A stretch of 64,000 bases of DNA, from positions 1,178,001 through 1,242,000 of the forward strand of contig NZ_RCCK01000011.1 of the NCBI RefSeq assembly GCF_003664035.1. The letters run 5' to 3'. A model generated the notes under the pieces. It saw only the letters and a list, made by a program, of their open reading frames with translations, had not been told where the DNA came from and ran no database searches. This stretch comes from Pedobacter alluvionis. GTDB lineage: Bacteria > Bacteroidota > Bacteroidia > Sphingobacteriales > Sphingobacteriaceae. Of the stretch, positions 9,321 to 18,837 are shown piece by piece. The first letter of the stretch is position 1; each line of letters opens with the position of its first letter. The position numbers and the translations under genes are program-made.

Positions 9321-9886
9321 TCGTGTGGACACATCTTTTGGTTTGGGTTTTTATACGTTTTGCTAGCTTGCTTTAATAAATTTACAGGTTTTACCGAAGA
9401 ACGCCGTCAATCCCAAGGGCCAGGAGAATCAAAAAAACAGGAGCAGTTCATTACAATTGGCACAAACAAACCTGAAACGCAGTGGTTTTGTGTTCGTAAA
9501 CGTTAATTTAAAGTTTAAAGAAATATTGAACACAAAACGAAGTGCCGCTGTTTTTTTGATATGTGTAGGACTGTGCAAAAGGCTCATTGCTGGATTGACA
9601 AAGCGCTTTGGGTACTTTGGCGCTCCAAAGTACCATGCCCCCGCGGCATAGAGCGGAAAAAGACAATGGTTATGTATTAACTTGAGTTCGATTAATAATG
9701 TGGCTTTTAGAGCTATTCTTTAGGTATTTTGGTACTAGTGTCGTCACCCTGATCTCGATAGCTATCGGATTCATTTCAGGGTCTTAATAGCAGGAAAGAT
9801 GCTGAAATAAATTCAGCATGAAGACCGACTTAATGAATGTGTACTAAAAAAACAAAGATGGAATTAACAAAGATGTGTCCACACGA
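9321..9886. repeat. Segment bounded by an 18-bp perfect inverted repeat
   Basis: TCGTGTGGACACATCTTT at 9321-9338 is the exact reverse complement of 9869-9886, and similarity extends a little outward (GCCT before one copy, AGGC after the other). The 566-bp segment has no credible gene. It could be a decayed miniature element, or two copies of a short dispersed repeat in opposite orientation. Confidence 0.55.
9740..9825. repeat. REP-like double palindrome
   Basis: It contains CGATAGCTATCG (9756-9767), CACCCTGA pairing loosely with TTTCAGGGT, and a second hairpin ATGCTGAA-ATAAA-TTCAGCAT. The same building blocks recur at 24994-25066 and 27514-27595. Confidence 0.7.
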
Positions 9887-10119
9887 TAGGCTTTGGCAGG
9901 CTAACTGATTATGATTATTTATAAAATATCAAATGTAATTCGTGGGTGACGTTATTTACCGAGCGTAAACCAGAGATATTTACATCATAAGAATAACTCA
10001 AGTTTAAAATCCATATATTTTTTATCCCAAAAACGGTCAGTTCTTTTGATGTAATCTCAAAATATTGTAAGTTTAAAGTTTTTTAAGCGGCTTAGCTTAC
10101 AAAAATTTTATATCCATCA

Positions 10120-13011
10120 ATGTTACGTGTCGATAGTTCTAAAGCCTGTAAAGTGGTGTACTCTTTGTGTAAACATGAGTACCTCGGCTATTTAATTGAA
10201 CCACACGTAGTTCAGCTTAATCCCCAGGGTGATTTTTCTTTTACCTACCAACGGATTTTTACCCACACGGCAGAGGAGTTTAATGCCTGCTTAAGTGACA
10301 TCGATTATAAGCTGATCAAAATTTTAGATGATATTGAGCAGGATTCGCTGATTAAAAAGTATTACAAAAAATTAATCAGGCCTACTGAATTCTTCACCAA
10401 AATTTTCGACGATAAGTTTTATGAAAATGTTCGTCCTAAAATTGAAAAGAAACTTGCCGAAGCTTTAGAAATCTTAAAGGTCAAAAATGAGCTTTATGTT
10501 ATGGACAAAGATGGCTGGCCGGTAGAACGCAAAATAGAACTTGCTGATGAGCCTGCATCCATCCTTTTCCATTTCCGGAGAAACGAAACTGAAACACGTT
10601 ATTTTCCAACCATCAAATACCAGAACCTGCGCATCGAATTTATGTTTAAAGAAGCGCAGATCATCAGCAACAAACCTGCCTGGTTATTGCTGAACGATGT
10701 GTTATACTTTTTTGATCAGGATATTGAAGGGAAAAAACTACAACCGTTTTTAAATAAACGTTTTATTGCCATACCGAAAACAACCGAAGCCACCTACTTC
10801 GAAAAATTTGTTGCCCCTTTAATCGAGAAACACCATGTGTATGCAGAAGGTTTCGAAATCAGGACGGAACAGTTCGAGGCTACACCTGTAATCAAGGTTT
10901 TATATGTAGATGGCGGTCTTTCGCAAATCCAGTTATACTTTAAATACGGGGAATATACTTTCCCTGTCGAAAACGCACATAAAGTAACCGTGCGTTTAGA
11001 AAAAACGGCTGATAACTATATTTTTCACCGTATCAAACGTTCGGCTGAATGGGAGAAAAAACAGTTTAATTTATTGTTATCCTTAGGACTTAAAAAAACG
11101 AGTTCATTATTCACCAACCTTGAAGTAGCTTCAGCAGATGAAAATCCAAGCTATGGAGCAATAAATTGGGTAAATGAGCATATCGAAATCTTAGAGGCAT
11201 CGGGTTTTGAAATTGAACAGGCTACCGGGCAGAAAAAATTTGTATTAGGGGCCAGCAAAATCGATCTGGAAGTTAAAGAAGGAAACGATTGGTTCGATAT
11301 CCATGCTGTGGTTTGGTTTGGCAAATATCAGATTCCTTTTCTATCGTTAAAACAGCATATTTTACATAAAAAGCGTGAGTTTTTATTACCTGATGGCGAA
11401 GTGGCCATTATTCCAGATAAATGGTTTACTCAATATGGTAGTCTGTTTAGTTTGGCAGAAGCCGGACAAACACTTAAATTAAAGAAACATCATATCGGCT
11501 TAATCAATGATCTGGCCGAAGATAGTTTGGCTAATGTTACCCTCGAGCGTAAACTTCAGCGTCTTTCGGATTTTGAAGATATTGCCGATACGCAGATGCC
11601 CGTTCACTTTAAAGGAACTTTGCGCGATTACCAAAAGGCAGGCTATAACTGGTTCAGCTTTTTACGCGAGTATAATTTTGGCGGCTGTTTAGCTGATGAT
11701 ATGGGTTTAGGTAAAACCATCCAGACCTTGGCCATGCTGCAAAAAGTTAAAGAAGACGATCAACTGTTGGACACACAAACCACCTCGCTGATCATTATGC
11801 CAACATCTTTAATTTATAACTGGTTAACAGAGGCAAAAAAGTTTACACCAAAGCTTAAAATATTAGCCCATACAGGCACCAACCGCAATAAAGATGTCGC
11901 TAATTTTGCTAATTACGACATTATCATTACCACTTATGGCGTTACGAGAGTTGATGTAGATGAAATGAAAAATTTCTATTTCAATTATATTATTCTCGAC
12001 GAAAGTCAGAACATTAAAAACCCGGCATCCAAATCGTTCAAAGCCGTTAGAAGCTTAAAATCGAAAAACAAACTGATTTTGAGCGGTACACCGGTAGAAA
12101 ATTCAGTAAGCGATTTATGGTCGCAGTTAACTTTCTTAAATCCAGGGCTATTGGGCACACAGGCATTTTTCTTCGAAGAATATGTGCAGGCGATCGAAAA
12201 GAAAAAGGACGAAGAAAAAGCTCGTAAACTGCAATCAATTATCAAACCTTTTGTACTCCGCAGAACGAAAGAGCAAGTGGCTGCAGAGTTACCACCTAAA
12301 ACGGAACAGGTAATTTATTGCGATATGAGTGAAGACCAGGCCGCTTATTACGAAAAAACCAAATCGGCCTACCGTAATGATCTATTACAGAGCATGGATG
12401 ATGGAACTTTTGCGAAAAAACAGGTGCAGCTTTTACAGGGCTTAACTGCTTTACGCCAGCTGGCCAATCACCCTGTGATGATAGACGGGGAGTACATATC
12501 CGATTCGGGCAAATTTGAAAATGTAATCCACACTTTAGATAATGTGCTTAAGGGCGGACACAAGGTTTTGGTTTTTTCTCAGTTTGTAAAACACCTTGAT
12601 ATCTTCAAAAAACATTTTGAAGCAGAGCATATACCATTTGCTTATTTGGATGGATCAACCCGTAACCGTGGTGAGATCGTTTCTGAATTTCAGCAGAATA
12701 CCGACTTAAAGGTTTTCCTGATTTCGATAAAAGCCGGTGGCGTAGGTTTAAACCTCACACAAGCCGATTATGTCTTTATTCTGGATCCATGGTGGAACCC
12801 TGCAGTAGAACAACAAGCTATTGACAGAACGCACCGTATCGGTCAGGACAAAAAGGTTTTTATCTATAAATTCATCGCAAAAGATACTGTTGAAGAGAAA
12901 ATCCTGGCTTTACAGAACCGTAAAAAATCGTTGGCAAATTCATTGATCACCACAGAAGAAAGTTTCTTTAAATCGTTGAGTAAAGAGGATATTAGGGATA
13001 TACTGAATTAA
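10120..13011 (+). CDS. SNF2-family DEAD/DEAH-like helicase (SWI/SNF, RapA-like)
   Basis: DNA-dependent ATPase of the Swi2/Snf2 superfamily, 963 residues. The C-terminal half holds both RecA-like lobes: Walker A DDMGLGKT (526-533), Walker B DESQ (627-630), SGTPVENS, and in lobe 2 SIKAGGVGLNLTQA and the arginine-finger motif DRTHRIGQ (902-909). The N-terminal ~480 residues are the extension found in bacterial SNF2 proteins; I see no SWIM zinc motif. Members remodel nucleoprotein or recycle RNA polymerase; which applies here is unknown. It stands alone after a repeat-rich gap. Confidence 0.93.
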   Translation: MLRVDSSKACKVVYSLCKHEYLGYLIEPHVVQLNPQGDFSFTYQRIFTHTAEEFNACLSDIDYKLIKILDDIEQDSLIKKYYKKLIRPTEFFTKIFDDKFYENVRPKIEKKLAEALEILKVKNELYVMDKDGWPVERKIELADEPASILFHFRRNETETRYFPTIKYQNLRIEFMFKEAQIISNKPAWLLLNDVLYFFDQDIEGKKLQPFLNKRFIAIPKTTEATYFEKFVAPLIEKHHVYAEGFEIRTEQFEATPVIKVLYVDGGLSQIQLYFKYGEYTFPVENAHKVTVRLEKTADNYIFHRIKRSAEWEKKQFNLLLSLGLKKTSSLFTNLEVASADENPSYGAINWVNEHIEILEASGFEIEQATGQKKFVLGASKIDLEVKEGNDWFDIHAVVWFGKYQIPFLSLKQHILHKKREFLLPDGEVAIIPDKWFTQYGSLFSLAEAGQTLKLKKHHIGLINDLAEDSLANVTLERKLQRLSDFEDIADTQMPVHFKGTLRDYQKAGYNWFSFLREYNFGGCLADDMGLGKTIQTLAMLQKVKEDDQLLDTQTTSLIIMPTSLIYNWLTEAKKFTPKLKILAHTGTNRNKDVANFANYDIIITTYGVTRVDVDEMKNFYFNYIILDESQNIKNPASKSFKAVRSLKSKNKLILSGTPVENSVSDLWSQLTFLNPGLLGTQAFFFEEYVQAIEKKKDEEKARKLQSIIKPFVLRRTKEQVAAELPPKTEQVIYCDMSEDQAAYYEKTKSAYRNDLLQSMDDGTFAKKQVQLLQGLTALRQLANHPVMIDGEYISDSGKFENVIHTLDNVLKGGHKVLVFSQFVKHLDIFKKHFEAEHIPFAYLDGSTRNRGEIVSEFQQNTDLKVFLISIKAGGVGLNLTQADYVFILDPWWNPAVEQQAIDRTHRIGQDKKVFIYKFIAKDTVEEKILALQNRKKSLANSLITTEESFFKSLSKEDIRDILN

Positions 13012-13027
13012 GCTTTATAGTAAAAAT

Positions 13028-13166
13028 GTCATCCTGAATGCAATGAAGGATCTTTATTGAATAGGTTCAGCCCCTGTATTTCATAGCTTATAGATTATTC
13101 ATTGCATTTAGAATGACAGATAACTAAATAGATTTCTCCATTCCGCTACGCTTCAGTCGAAATGAC
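13028..13166. repeat. REP-like palindromes downstream of the helicase gene
   Basis: GTCATCCTGAATGCAATGAA (13028-13047) is an inverted copy of 13098-13117 with two mismatches, giving 20-bp arms around a 50-base loop. A second piece, GATTTCTCC...TCGAAATGAC (13131-13166), matches the half-sites seen near 30400. Confidence 0.75.
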
Positions 13167-13271
13167 GCCGGTTTTAGGAAGTCTCATTGATAGCTCCGTT
13201 ACAATTTAAAATTCTTTTCAAAACTCATTCCCTCCTTACTTGTTATACAGTAGAACATAAATTCTACCATC

Positions 13272-13589
13272 ATGACAAATCAAGATTTTAATACTGCAGT
13301 AAATAATGTTAAAGAAGCATGGAAATATCCAGAGTTATTCGAAAATGTTTCAAAATCTGAGCGTTGGTTATCAGGCGCAGCAGGAACATATTTACTTTTT
13401 AAAGGCATTACCAGCATTTTTTCACATCCTGTAATTGGATTAACTGGTGCTGCAATTGGTGCAGGACTATTATACCGTGGCATTACAGGCTATTGCCCAA
13501 TGCGCGATTTAGCAGAGCAACGCAGGGAAGATGTTGCACCTGACGAAGTAATTATCAGTGAAACCTATGTTGTTGACGATTTAGGGTAA
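13272..13589 (+). CDS. DUF2892 / YgaP-like inner-membrane protein
   Basis: 105 residues. The hydrophobic core runs from SGAAGTYLLFKGITSIF to GLTGAAIGAGLLYRGITGYCPM, the two-helix pattern of DUF2892, ending in the family's GYCP motif. The N-terminal 35 residues and the acidic C-terminus are soluble. The function of the family is unknown; YgaP members have a rhodanese domain, absent here. No partner gene is obvious. Confidence 0.75.
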   Translation: MTNQDFNTAVNNVKEAWKYPELFENVSKSERWLSGAAGTYLLFKGITSIFSHPVIGLTGAAIGAGLLYRGITGYCPMRDLAEQRREDVAPDEVIISETYVVDDLG

Positions 13590-13654
13590 AATTTTAAATA
13601 CTAAATTTCCATTTCTTAATAAACTGGTTAACTTTAAAAAGTTAAACCACAATC

Positions 13655-14437
13655 ATGAACAAGTACACACTATTATTTATTCCTGCACTTTTTGCAGGAC
13701 AAGCTATGGCGCAAGATAAGAAACCAGACCCTGCCAATGATCCAAAAACAACGGAGGTTTGGGAGCCAGTTCCTAAAATTGTTACACCAGGTAAATTGCC
13801 TCAAGATGCACCATCTGATGCGATCATTCTTTTTAGCGGTAGAAATTTAGATGCATGGCATTCTGTTAAAGATCCATCGAAACCGGCTGCGTGGACAATT
13901 GACGATGGATTTTTTACCGTAAAAAAAGGAACAGGAAATATTGAAACCAATAAAAAGTTTACCGATTACCAACTGCATCTGGAATGGAAAATCCCTGAAA
14001 ACATTTCTGGCGAAGGTCAGGCACGTGGAAATAGCGGAGTATTTTTAGCTTCAACCGGTGGTGGTGATGATGGTTACGAAATTCAGATTTTAGATGTTTA
14101 TAATAACAAAACCTATGTGAACGGACAAACAGGTAGCATCTATAAACAAGCAATTCCTTTAGCCAACGCCAACAAAAAACCTGGTGAATGGCAATATTAC
14201 GATATCATTTGGAATGCACCACGTTTTAATGAAGACGGAACAGTACAAAAACCAGCAAGTGTTACCGTATTTTTAAATGGCGTACTTTTACAGAACGGAT
14301 TTATATTAAAGGGTGCAACAAGGTATATCGGTGCTCCTGAATATAAAAAGCATGGTCCTTCTTCAATCAAATTACAAGATCACGGAGACCCAAGCCCTGC
14401 AATCAGCTACAGAAACATCTGGGTGAGAGAATTATAA
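13655..14437 (+). CDS. Secreted DUF1080 protein (3-keto-disaccharide hydrolase family)
   Basis: 260 residues with a cleavable signal (MNKYTLLFIPALFAGQAMAQ). The DUF1080 (PF06439) jelly-roll domain covers about residues 45-258, with FSGRNLDAWHS, GNSGVFLAS and GYEIQILD. Family members act on oxidised or 3-keto glycosides, or bind glycans. No other sugar-catabolic gene is nearby, so its substrate is open. A hairpin terminator follows. Confidence 0.88.
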   Translation: MNKYTLLFIPALFAGQAMAQDKKPDPANDPKTTEVWEPVPKIVTPGKLPQDAPSDAIILFSGRNLDAWHSVKDPSKPAAWTIDDGFFTVKKGTGNIETNKKFTDYQLHLEWKIPENISGEGQARGNSGVFLASTGGGDDGYEIQILDVYNNKTYVNGQTGSIYKQAIPLANANKKPGEWQYYDIIWNAPRFNEDGTVQKPASVTVFLNGVLLQNGFILKGATRYIGAPEYKKHGPSSIKLQDHGDPSPAISYRNIWVREL

Positions 14438-14460
14438 TTTCAACAAAACAACAATAAGGA

Positions 14461-14494
14461 ACCTGCAGGCCAAAAGCTTGCAGGTTTTGTTTTA
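14461..14494 (+). terminator. Terminator after the DUF1080 gene
   Basis: The stem ACCTGCAGGC / GCTTGCAGGT (one wobble) with loop CAAAA is followed by TTTGTTTT. Confidence 0.8.
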
Positions 14495-14546
14495 TACAAT
14501 AATTTGACTGATAATTGTAACCAGATTATTTAAGGTCGGATTTTTT

Positions 14547-15149
14547 ATGAACAAAGGCAGATTAGAAGCATTTAGCGATGGTGTAATTGCAATTATCATT
14601 ACCATTATGGTTTTGGAAATTAAAGTACCAGAACATGGCGAAACTTTAGCAACCTTAAAACCGTTGATCCCTAAATTTATCAGTTATATCCTAAGTTTCA
14701 TTTATGTTGGCATTTACTGGAATAATCACCATCATCTATTACATGCCGTTAAAAAAGTAAATGGATCAATGCTTTGGGCTAACCTAAATTTCCTCTTCTG
14801 GCTTTCACTATTTCCATTTGCGGCGGGCTGGATGGGCGAACACCACTTTGCCTTATGGCCTGTTATTCTATATGGTGTTGCATTACTTCTTGCAGCCATT
14901 TCCTATACCTTATTGGTAATTGTGATTAAAAAAACAGAAGGTCAGCACTCTTTGGTGGTACATGCCATAGGTAATGATGCTAAAGGGAAATTCTCATTGC
15001 TATTTTATATTGCAGGTATCGGATTAAGTTTTATCAACCCCTGGATTGGCGTTGCGCTTTATTTCGTGGTCGCCTGCATCTGGTTTATTCCTGACAGAAG
15101 AATTGAAAATGCCATGCGTGAGCAGGGTTTAACTGATGATAATAAGTGA
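14547..15149 (+). CDS. TMEM175-family potassium channel protein (DUF1211)
   Basis: 200 residues with about six membrane helices. The first helix holds the family signature RLEAFSDGVIAIIITIMVLEI (R-x3-FSD ... T), the potassium filter helix of bacterial TMEM175. YWNNHHHLLHAV and the W/F-rich third helix also fit. Bacterial members are single-repeat tetrameric K+ channels. It stands alone. Confidence 0.88.
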   Translation: MNKGRLEAFSDGVIAIIITIMVLEIKVPEHGETLATLKPLIPKFISYILSFIYVGIYWNNHHHLLHAVKKVNGSMLWANLNFLFWLSLFPFAAGWMGEHHFALWPVILYGVALLLAAISYTLLVIVIKKTEGQHSLVVHAIGNDAKGKFSLLFYIAGIGLSFINPWIGVALYFVVACIWFIPDRRIENAMREQGLTDDNK

Positions 15150-15177
15150 GATATCATTTTTTGCTTTTCATTTGAAA

Positions 15178-15315
15178 ATGAGCGCTCAGTAATCCTTCTG
15201 AAACAGCAGTCCCGTTATCCGCTACTTCCGATGCTAATTTAGTGCCGATTGATCGGTAAAGAATCGGAACCGCTACTACCGGGTTTATTGAACACAGGCA
15301 GTAAGAGAAACATTA
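15178..15315 (+). repeat. Copy of the larger dispersed element (degenerate)
   Basis: It contains CAGTCCCGTTATCCGCT and CGGGTTTATTGAACA, in the same order and similar spacing as in the copies at 19728-19962 and 26519-26646. It fills the gap between convergent genes. No coding content. Confidence 0.55.
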
Positions 15316-15336
15316 AAACTTACAGCCACATCAGCT

Positions 15337-15969
15337 TCAAAGAGCCTGAAGCATTTCCATATACAACTCCCGGCTGATCATTTCAGCGCCTAAACTCATT
15401 AAATGATCGTTTGGCAACTGACAATCGATTAAATCGATATTCATTTTACTTAAAAAAATAAGCGCAGCTTTTGAGGCATTACTTACATGACTAAACATAC
15501 TTTCGCCGCAAAACACACGGTTAACTTTTAGCCCGTATAATCCACCCACCAATTGATTTTCCAGCCAAACCTCTACGCTGTGGGCATAGCCCTGTTGATG
15601 GAGATTGATATAAGCATTTTGCATTTCGTTGGTAATCCAGGTTCCATCCTGCCCTTTTCTTTCCGTAGTTGCACAATTCCGGATCACCTCGGCAAAAGCC
15701 TGGTTAAAAGTAATTTTGAAAACCTCCTGTTTTAAAATTTTCTGCATGCTTGTACTGATTTTGATTTTATCAGGATAAATTACGCAACGATGATGTGGCG
15801 AATACCAAAGGATCGGTTCGCCTTCGCTAAACCATGGAAATATACCATTAGAATAGGCAATTAATAACCGCTCGGTACTTAAATCTCCTCCAATGGCCAG
15901 CAAACCATCCTCTTCTGCCAAAGCCGGATCCGGAAAGCCTGGGTGATCATCAAGTAACTGAAAAAACAT
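15337..15969 (-). CDS. aat: Leucyl/phenylalanyl-tRNA--protein transferase
   Basis: Transfers Leu or Phe from aminoacyl-tRNA to N-terminal Arg/Lys of substrates, feeding the ClpS/ClpAP N-degron pathway in the cytoplasm. 210 residues from the ATG at 15969 (MFFQLLDDHPGFP). Conserved signatures are GLLAIGGDLS, YSNGIFPWF, WYSPHHRCV and NRVFCGESMFS. A start 24 bases upstream adds only hydrophobic residues not expected in this family. It is divergent from the DUF1800 gene. Confidence 0.95.
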   Translation of the reverse strand: MFFQLLDDHPGFPDPALAEEDGLLAIGGDLSTERLLIAYSNGIFPWFSEGEPILWYSPHHRCVIYPDKIKISTSMQKILKQEVFKITFNQAFAEVIRNCATTERKGQDGTWITNEMQNAYINLHQQGYAHSVEVWLENQLVGGLYGLKVNRVFCGESMFSHVSNASKAALIFLSKMNIDLIDCQLPNDHLMSLGAEMISRELYMEMLQAL

Positions 15970-16039
15970 ATACAAAAATAAGAAAGAAAACAAAGATTAA
16001 ACCCTGACGTTTTAAATTAGTCATATTGTAAAACAGTCT

Positions 16040-17485
16040 ATGATGAGCACAAAAGATAATTTCTTAAAAGTAAAACATCTTTACAACCGGGCCGGCTTCG
16101 GGGTTTCTTATACCGACTTACAAAAATTAAGCAAAAAAAATCTCGATAAAGTGGTCGATAACTTGCTTAAAGATTCCCAAAAAGATGATCCAATTAATTT
16201 AATAAACGATTTTGAATCAAAACGACAGCTTTTGGTACAGGCAGGTTTATATGCTAAAAAAGACCTGACGGATGATGAAAAGAAAATGCGTCAGCAGATT
16301 ATACGCGAGCAAAACGAAGTGAGCCGCGACCTGAATATTGCCTTCATTACTAAGATGATTAATACAGATGCTCCCTTGAGGGAAAAGATGACGCTCTTTT
16401 GGCATGGTCATTTTGCCTGCCGCAGTAATAATCCATTCTTTGCACAACAACTAAACAACATCCAAAGAGCAAATGCCTTAGGAAGTTTTAAAACCTTGTT
16501 GGTAGAGGTTTCAAAGTCGCCAGCGATGCTGCAATACCTGAATAACCAACAGAATAAAAAAGGGAAGCCAAATGAGAACTTCGCCCGCGAACTGATGGAG
16601 CTTTTCACTTTAGGAAGGGGGAATTATACCGAGCAGGATATTAAAGAATCTGCCCGCTCATTTACAGGCTGGATGTATGATAAAGATGGCTCATTTATTT
16701 TCAGGCAAAATCTGCACGATACCGGAACAAAAACCTTTTTCGGTAAAATCGGGAATTTTGAAGGCGAAAACATCATTGATATTATTCTCGAAAAACCAGA
16801 AACCGCACAGTTCATTGCCAGGAAGGTGTATCAATTCTTTGTTAATGATAACCCCAATGAAACACATGTTAAAGAACTCGCCACACATTTTTACAATTCG
16901 AAATACGACATTGCTGCAATGATGAAAAAAATGTTTACTTCTGATTGGTTTTATAGCCCGGAAAATGTAGGTACAAAAATTAAATCACCAGCTGAATTTT
17001 TAGTGGGTTTAAGTCGTGAGTTTTATGTTACTTATAACAAACCACAGGTTTTAATACAGCTGCAAAGCAGTTTAGGACAATATTTATTTAACCCGCCTAA
17101 TGTTGCGGGCTGGCCTGGCGGACAAAGCTGGATTGATAGTTCATCGTTAATGTTAAGGATGCGGATTCCATCGCTTGTTTTAAATGATGGAGAAATCGAT
17201 TTTAGTGGTAAAGCTGATCCTGAAGATGAAGCCGTAATTGCTTTAAGCCGCACGGCTACCACCAATGCAAATGCCAATATGAAACCAAAATCGTACGTAA
17301 ACGCAAATGCAGACTGGCCTAAATTTTTAAACACTTTACCAAAAGGATTAACGCCATTAGCACTTACCGAGTTTTTACTGCAACCAAAATTAAATACCAA
17401 AATAACCACAATGGTAAGTGATAACAAAGGATTGCGAAGTACGGCCGTCGAAATTACCAGTATGCCAGAATACCAGTTGTGCTAG
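16040..17485 (+). CDS. DUF1800 family protein
   Basis: 481 residues with the DUF1800 pattern: an N-terminal helical region (HLYNRAGFGVSYTDL), REKMTLFWHGHFA, NENFARELMELFTLG, ARSFTGWMYD and FNPPNVAGWPGGQSWID. Members are almost always paired with a DUF1501 gene, as here (92 bases to the chosen start). The biochemical role is unknown; an export or cell-surface function is presumed. No clear signal peptide. Two consecutive ATG codons leave the start uncertain by one residue. Confidence 0.88.
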   Translation: MMSTKDNFLKVKHLYNRAGFGVSYTDLQKLSKKNLDKVVDNLLKDSQKDDPINLINDFESKRQLLVQAGLYAKKDLTDDEKKMRQQIIREQNEVSRDLNIAFITKMINTDAPLREKMTLFWHGHFACRSNNPFFAQQLNNIQRANALGSFKTLLVEVSKSPAMLQYLNNQQNKKGKPNENFARELMELFTLGRGNYTEQDIKESARSFTGWMYDKDGSFIFRQNLHDTGTKTFFGKIGNFEGENIIDIILEKPETAQFIARKVYQFFVNDNPNETHVKELATHFYNSKYDIAAMMKKMFTSDWFYSPENVGTKIKSPAEFLVGLSREFYVTYNKPQVLIQLQSSLGQYLFNPPNVAGWPGGQSWIDSSSLMLRMRIPSLVLNDGEIDFSGKADPEDEAVIALSRTATTNANANMKPKSYVNANADWPKFLNTLPKGLTPLALTEFLLQPKLNTKITTMVSDNKGLRSTAVEITSMPEYQLC

Positions 17486-17577
17486 ATGAATATTGATTAA
17501 TGGTTTGATGGCTCATGTTTGATCGCCGCTTAGCTAAACACCCAGGCCATGAACCATCAACAAAAAAACTTTACACC

Positions 17578-18777
17578 ATGAACAGAAGAAATTTTTTAAG
17601 AAATACAGGATTTGTTGCAGCAGGTTCGCTATTCGTTCCGGCTTTTATGAAACCACTTGAGGCCATGGCACTTGATGAGCTGAGCCTTTACAAAAACCTC
17701 GTTGTGGTTCAGCTCTCTGGTGGAAATGACGGTTTAAATACGGTTATTCCCTTTGGGAACGACATTTATTATCAAAAAAGAAAAAGTATCGCCATTAAAC
17801 CTGAAGAGGTAATCAGATTGAACGACATGCAAGGGCTAAATCCGAACATGGCTGCCTTGCAAGAAATTTACGATCAAGGCTGGATGACCATTATTAACGA
17901 TGTTGGCTACCCGAATCCGGATCGTTCGCATTTCCGCTCCATGGATATCTGGCAAACCGGTAGTGATAGTAATCAATTTTTATCAACCGGATGGATTGGC
18001 CGCTATTTAGATAGCAATTGCCAAACCTGTAAATTCCCTTATACGGCAATAGAAGTTGATGACTCACTTTCTCTGGCCATGAAAGGGCAAACCAAAAAAG
18101 GAATTGCATTAAAAGATCCTGCAGCTTTGTTCCGCAATACGAACGATCCGTTTTTTAAGGCCATGCTGCAGAATGATAAGGAACATTTAGATGAAGATAA
18201 TTTAGGTTATTTATACAAAACCATGATTGAAACTTCCTCTTCTGCCAGCTATATACAAAACACCTCCAAAGTTTATCAATCGAAATCCACTTATCCAACT
18301 TCGGGTTTTGCTAACCAATTGAAAACGGTTTCAAAATTTATTTCTTCTGGATTAAAAACCAGGGTATATTATGTATCGTTAAGTGGTTTTGATACACATG
18401 TTAATCAGATTGGCCAACAAGGTAATCTGCTTAAACAGTATAGCGAGGGCATGGCTGCTTTCTTAAAAGATCTGAAATCGAATAATAAACTGGAGGATAC
18501 TTTGGTGATTACCTTCTCCGAATTTGGCCGCAGGGTAGAACAAAACGCCAGTAACGGTACCGACCACGGAACGGCAAATAATATGTTTGTTTTCGGTGGA
18601 AAATTAAAGAAACAAGGGATTTTTAATGCCGCACCAAACTTGAGCGATCTCGATACCGGCGATTTAAAATATCAATTGGATTTTAGGCAGGTTTATGGTA
18701 CCATTTTAGATAAATGGCTCGATGTAAACAATGCTGATATTCTGAACAAAAAATTTAATACGCTGGATTTTATATAG
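17578..18777 (+). CDS. DUF1501 family protein with Tat signal
   Basis: 399 residues. The start at 17578 gives MNRRNFLRNTGFVAAGSLF, a twin-arginine signal (RRNFLR); an upstream in-frame ATG at 17515 would hide it. The core shows LVVVQLSGGNDGLNTVIP, YPNPDRSHFRSMDIWQTG and FSEFGRRVEQNASNGTDHG, the alkaline-phosphatase-like fold of DUF1501 (sulfatase/phosphatase superfamily). It is the partner of the preceding DUF1800 gene. Probably a folded, cofactor- or metal-bearing periplasmic protein; substrate unknown. Confidence 0.9.
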   Translation: MNRRNFLRNTGFVAAGSLFVPAFMKPLEAMALDELSLYKNLVVVQLSGGNDGLNTVIPFGNDIYYQKRKSIAIKPEEVIRLNDMQGLNPNMAALQEIYDQGWMTIINDVGYPNPDRSHFRSMDIWQTGSDSNQFLSTGWIGRYLDSNCQTCKFPYTAIEVDDSLSLAMKGQTKKGIALKDPAALFRNTNDPFFKAMLQNDKEHLDEDNLGYLYKTMIETSSSASYIQNTSKVYQSKSTYPTSGFANQLKTVSKFISSGLKTRVYYVSLSGFDTHVNQIGQQGNLLKQYSEGMAAFLKDLKSNNKLEDTLVITFSEFGRRVEQNASNGTDHGTANNMFVFGGKLKKQGIFNAAPNLSDLDTGDLKYQLDFRQVYGTILDKWLDVNNADILNKKFNTLDFI

Positions 18778-18785
18778 CTATTACA

Positions 18786-18834
18786 AAGAAGTCAAGTTTA
18801 ACAACCCACTGGCTATAAAACTTGACTTCTTTTC
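18786..18834. terminator. Bidirectional hairpin between convergent genes
   Basis: AGAAGTCAAGTTT pairs with AAACTTGACTTCT around a 22-base loop containing GGCTATA. TTTT follows on the plus strand. The arm and loop resemble the hairpins at 42765-42809 and 43231-43276. Confidence 0.7.
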
Positions 18835-18837
18835 GAT

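Larger units (their letters stand above)
8988..10119. other. 1.1-kb gap built from repeat remnants
   Basis: No convincing gene. It holds a CCATGG-type hairpin (8997-9022), a CCACGGAGACACGG motif also found in altered form near 22960, a fragment related to the larger dispersed element (about 9578-9656, TTTGGCGCTCCAAAGTACC), REP-like palindromes (9740-9825), and an 18-bp inverted repeat at 9321-9338 and 9869-9886. Short open frames at 9207-9651 have poor composition and no recognisable domain. The last 200 bases before the helicase gene show no clear promoter. Confidence 0.6.

Noticed and set aside
9207..9651. Two overlapping open frames of 99 and 64 codons
   Set aside because: They run through repeat-derived DNA, have odd amino-acid composition, no recognisable domain and no promoter.
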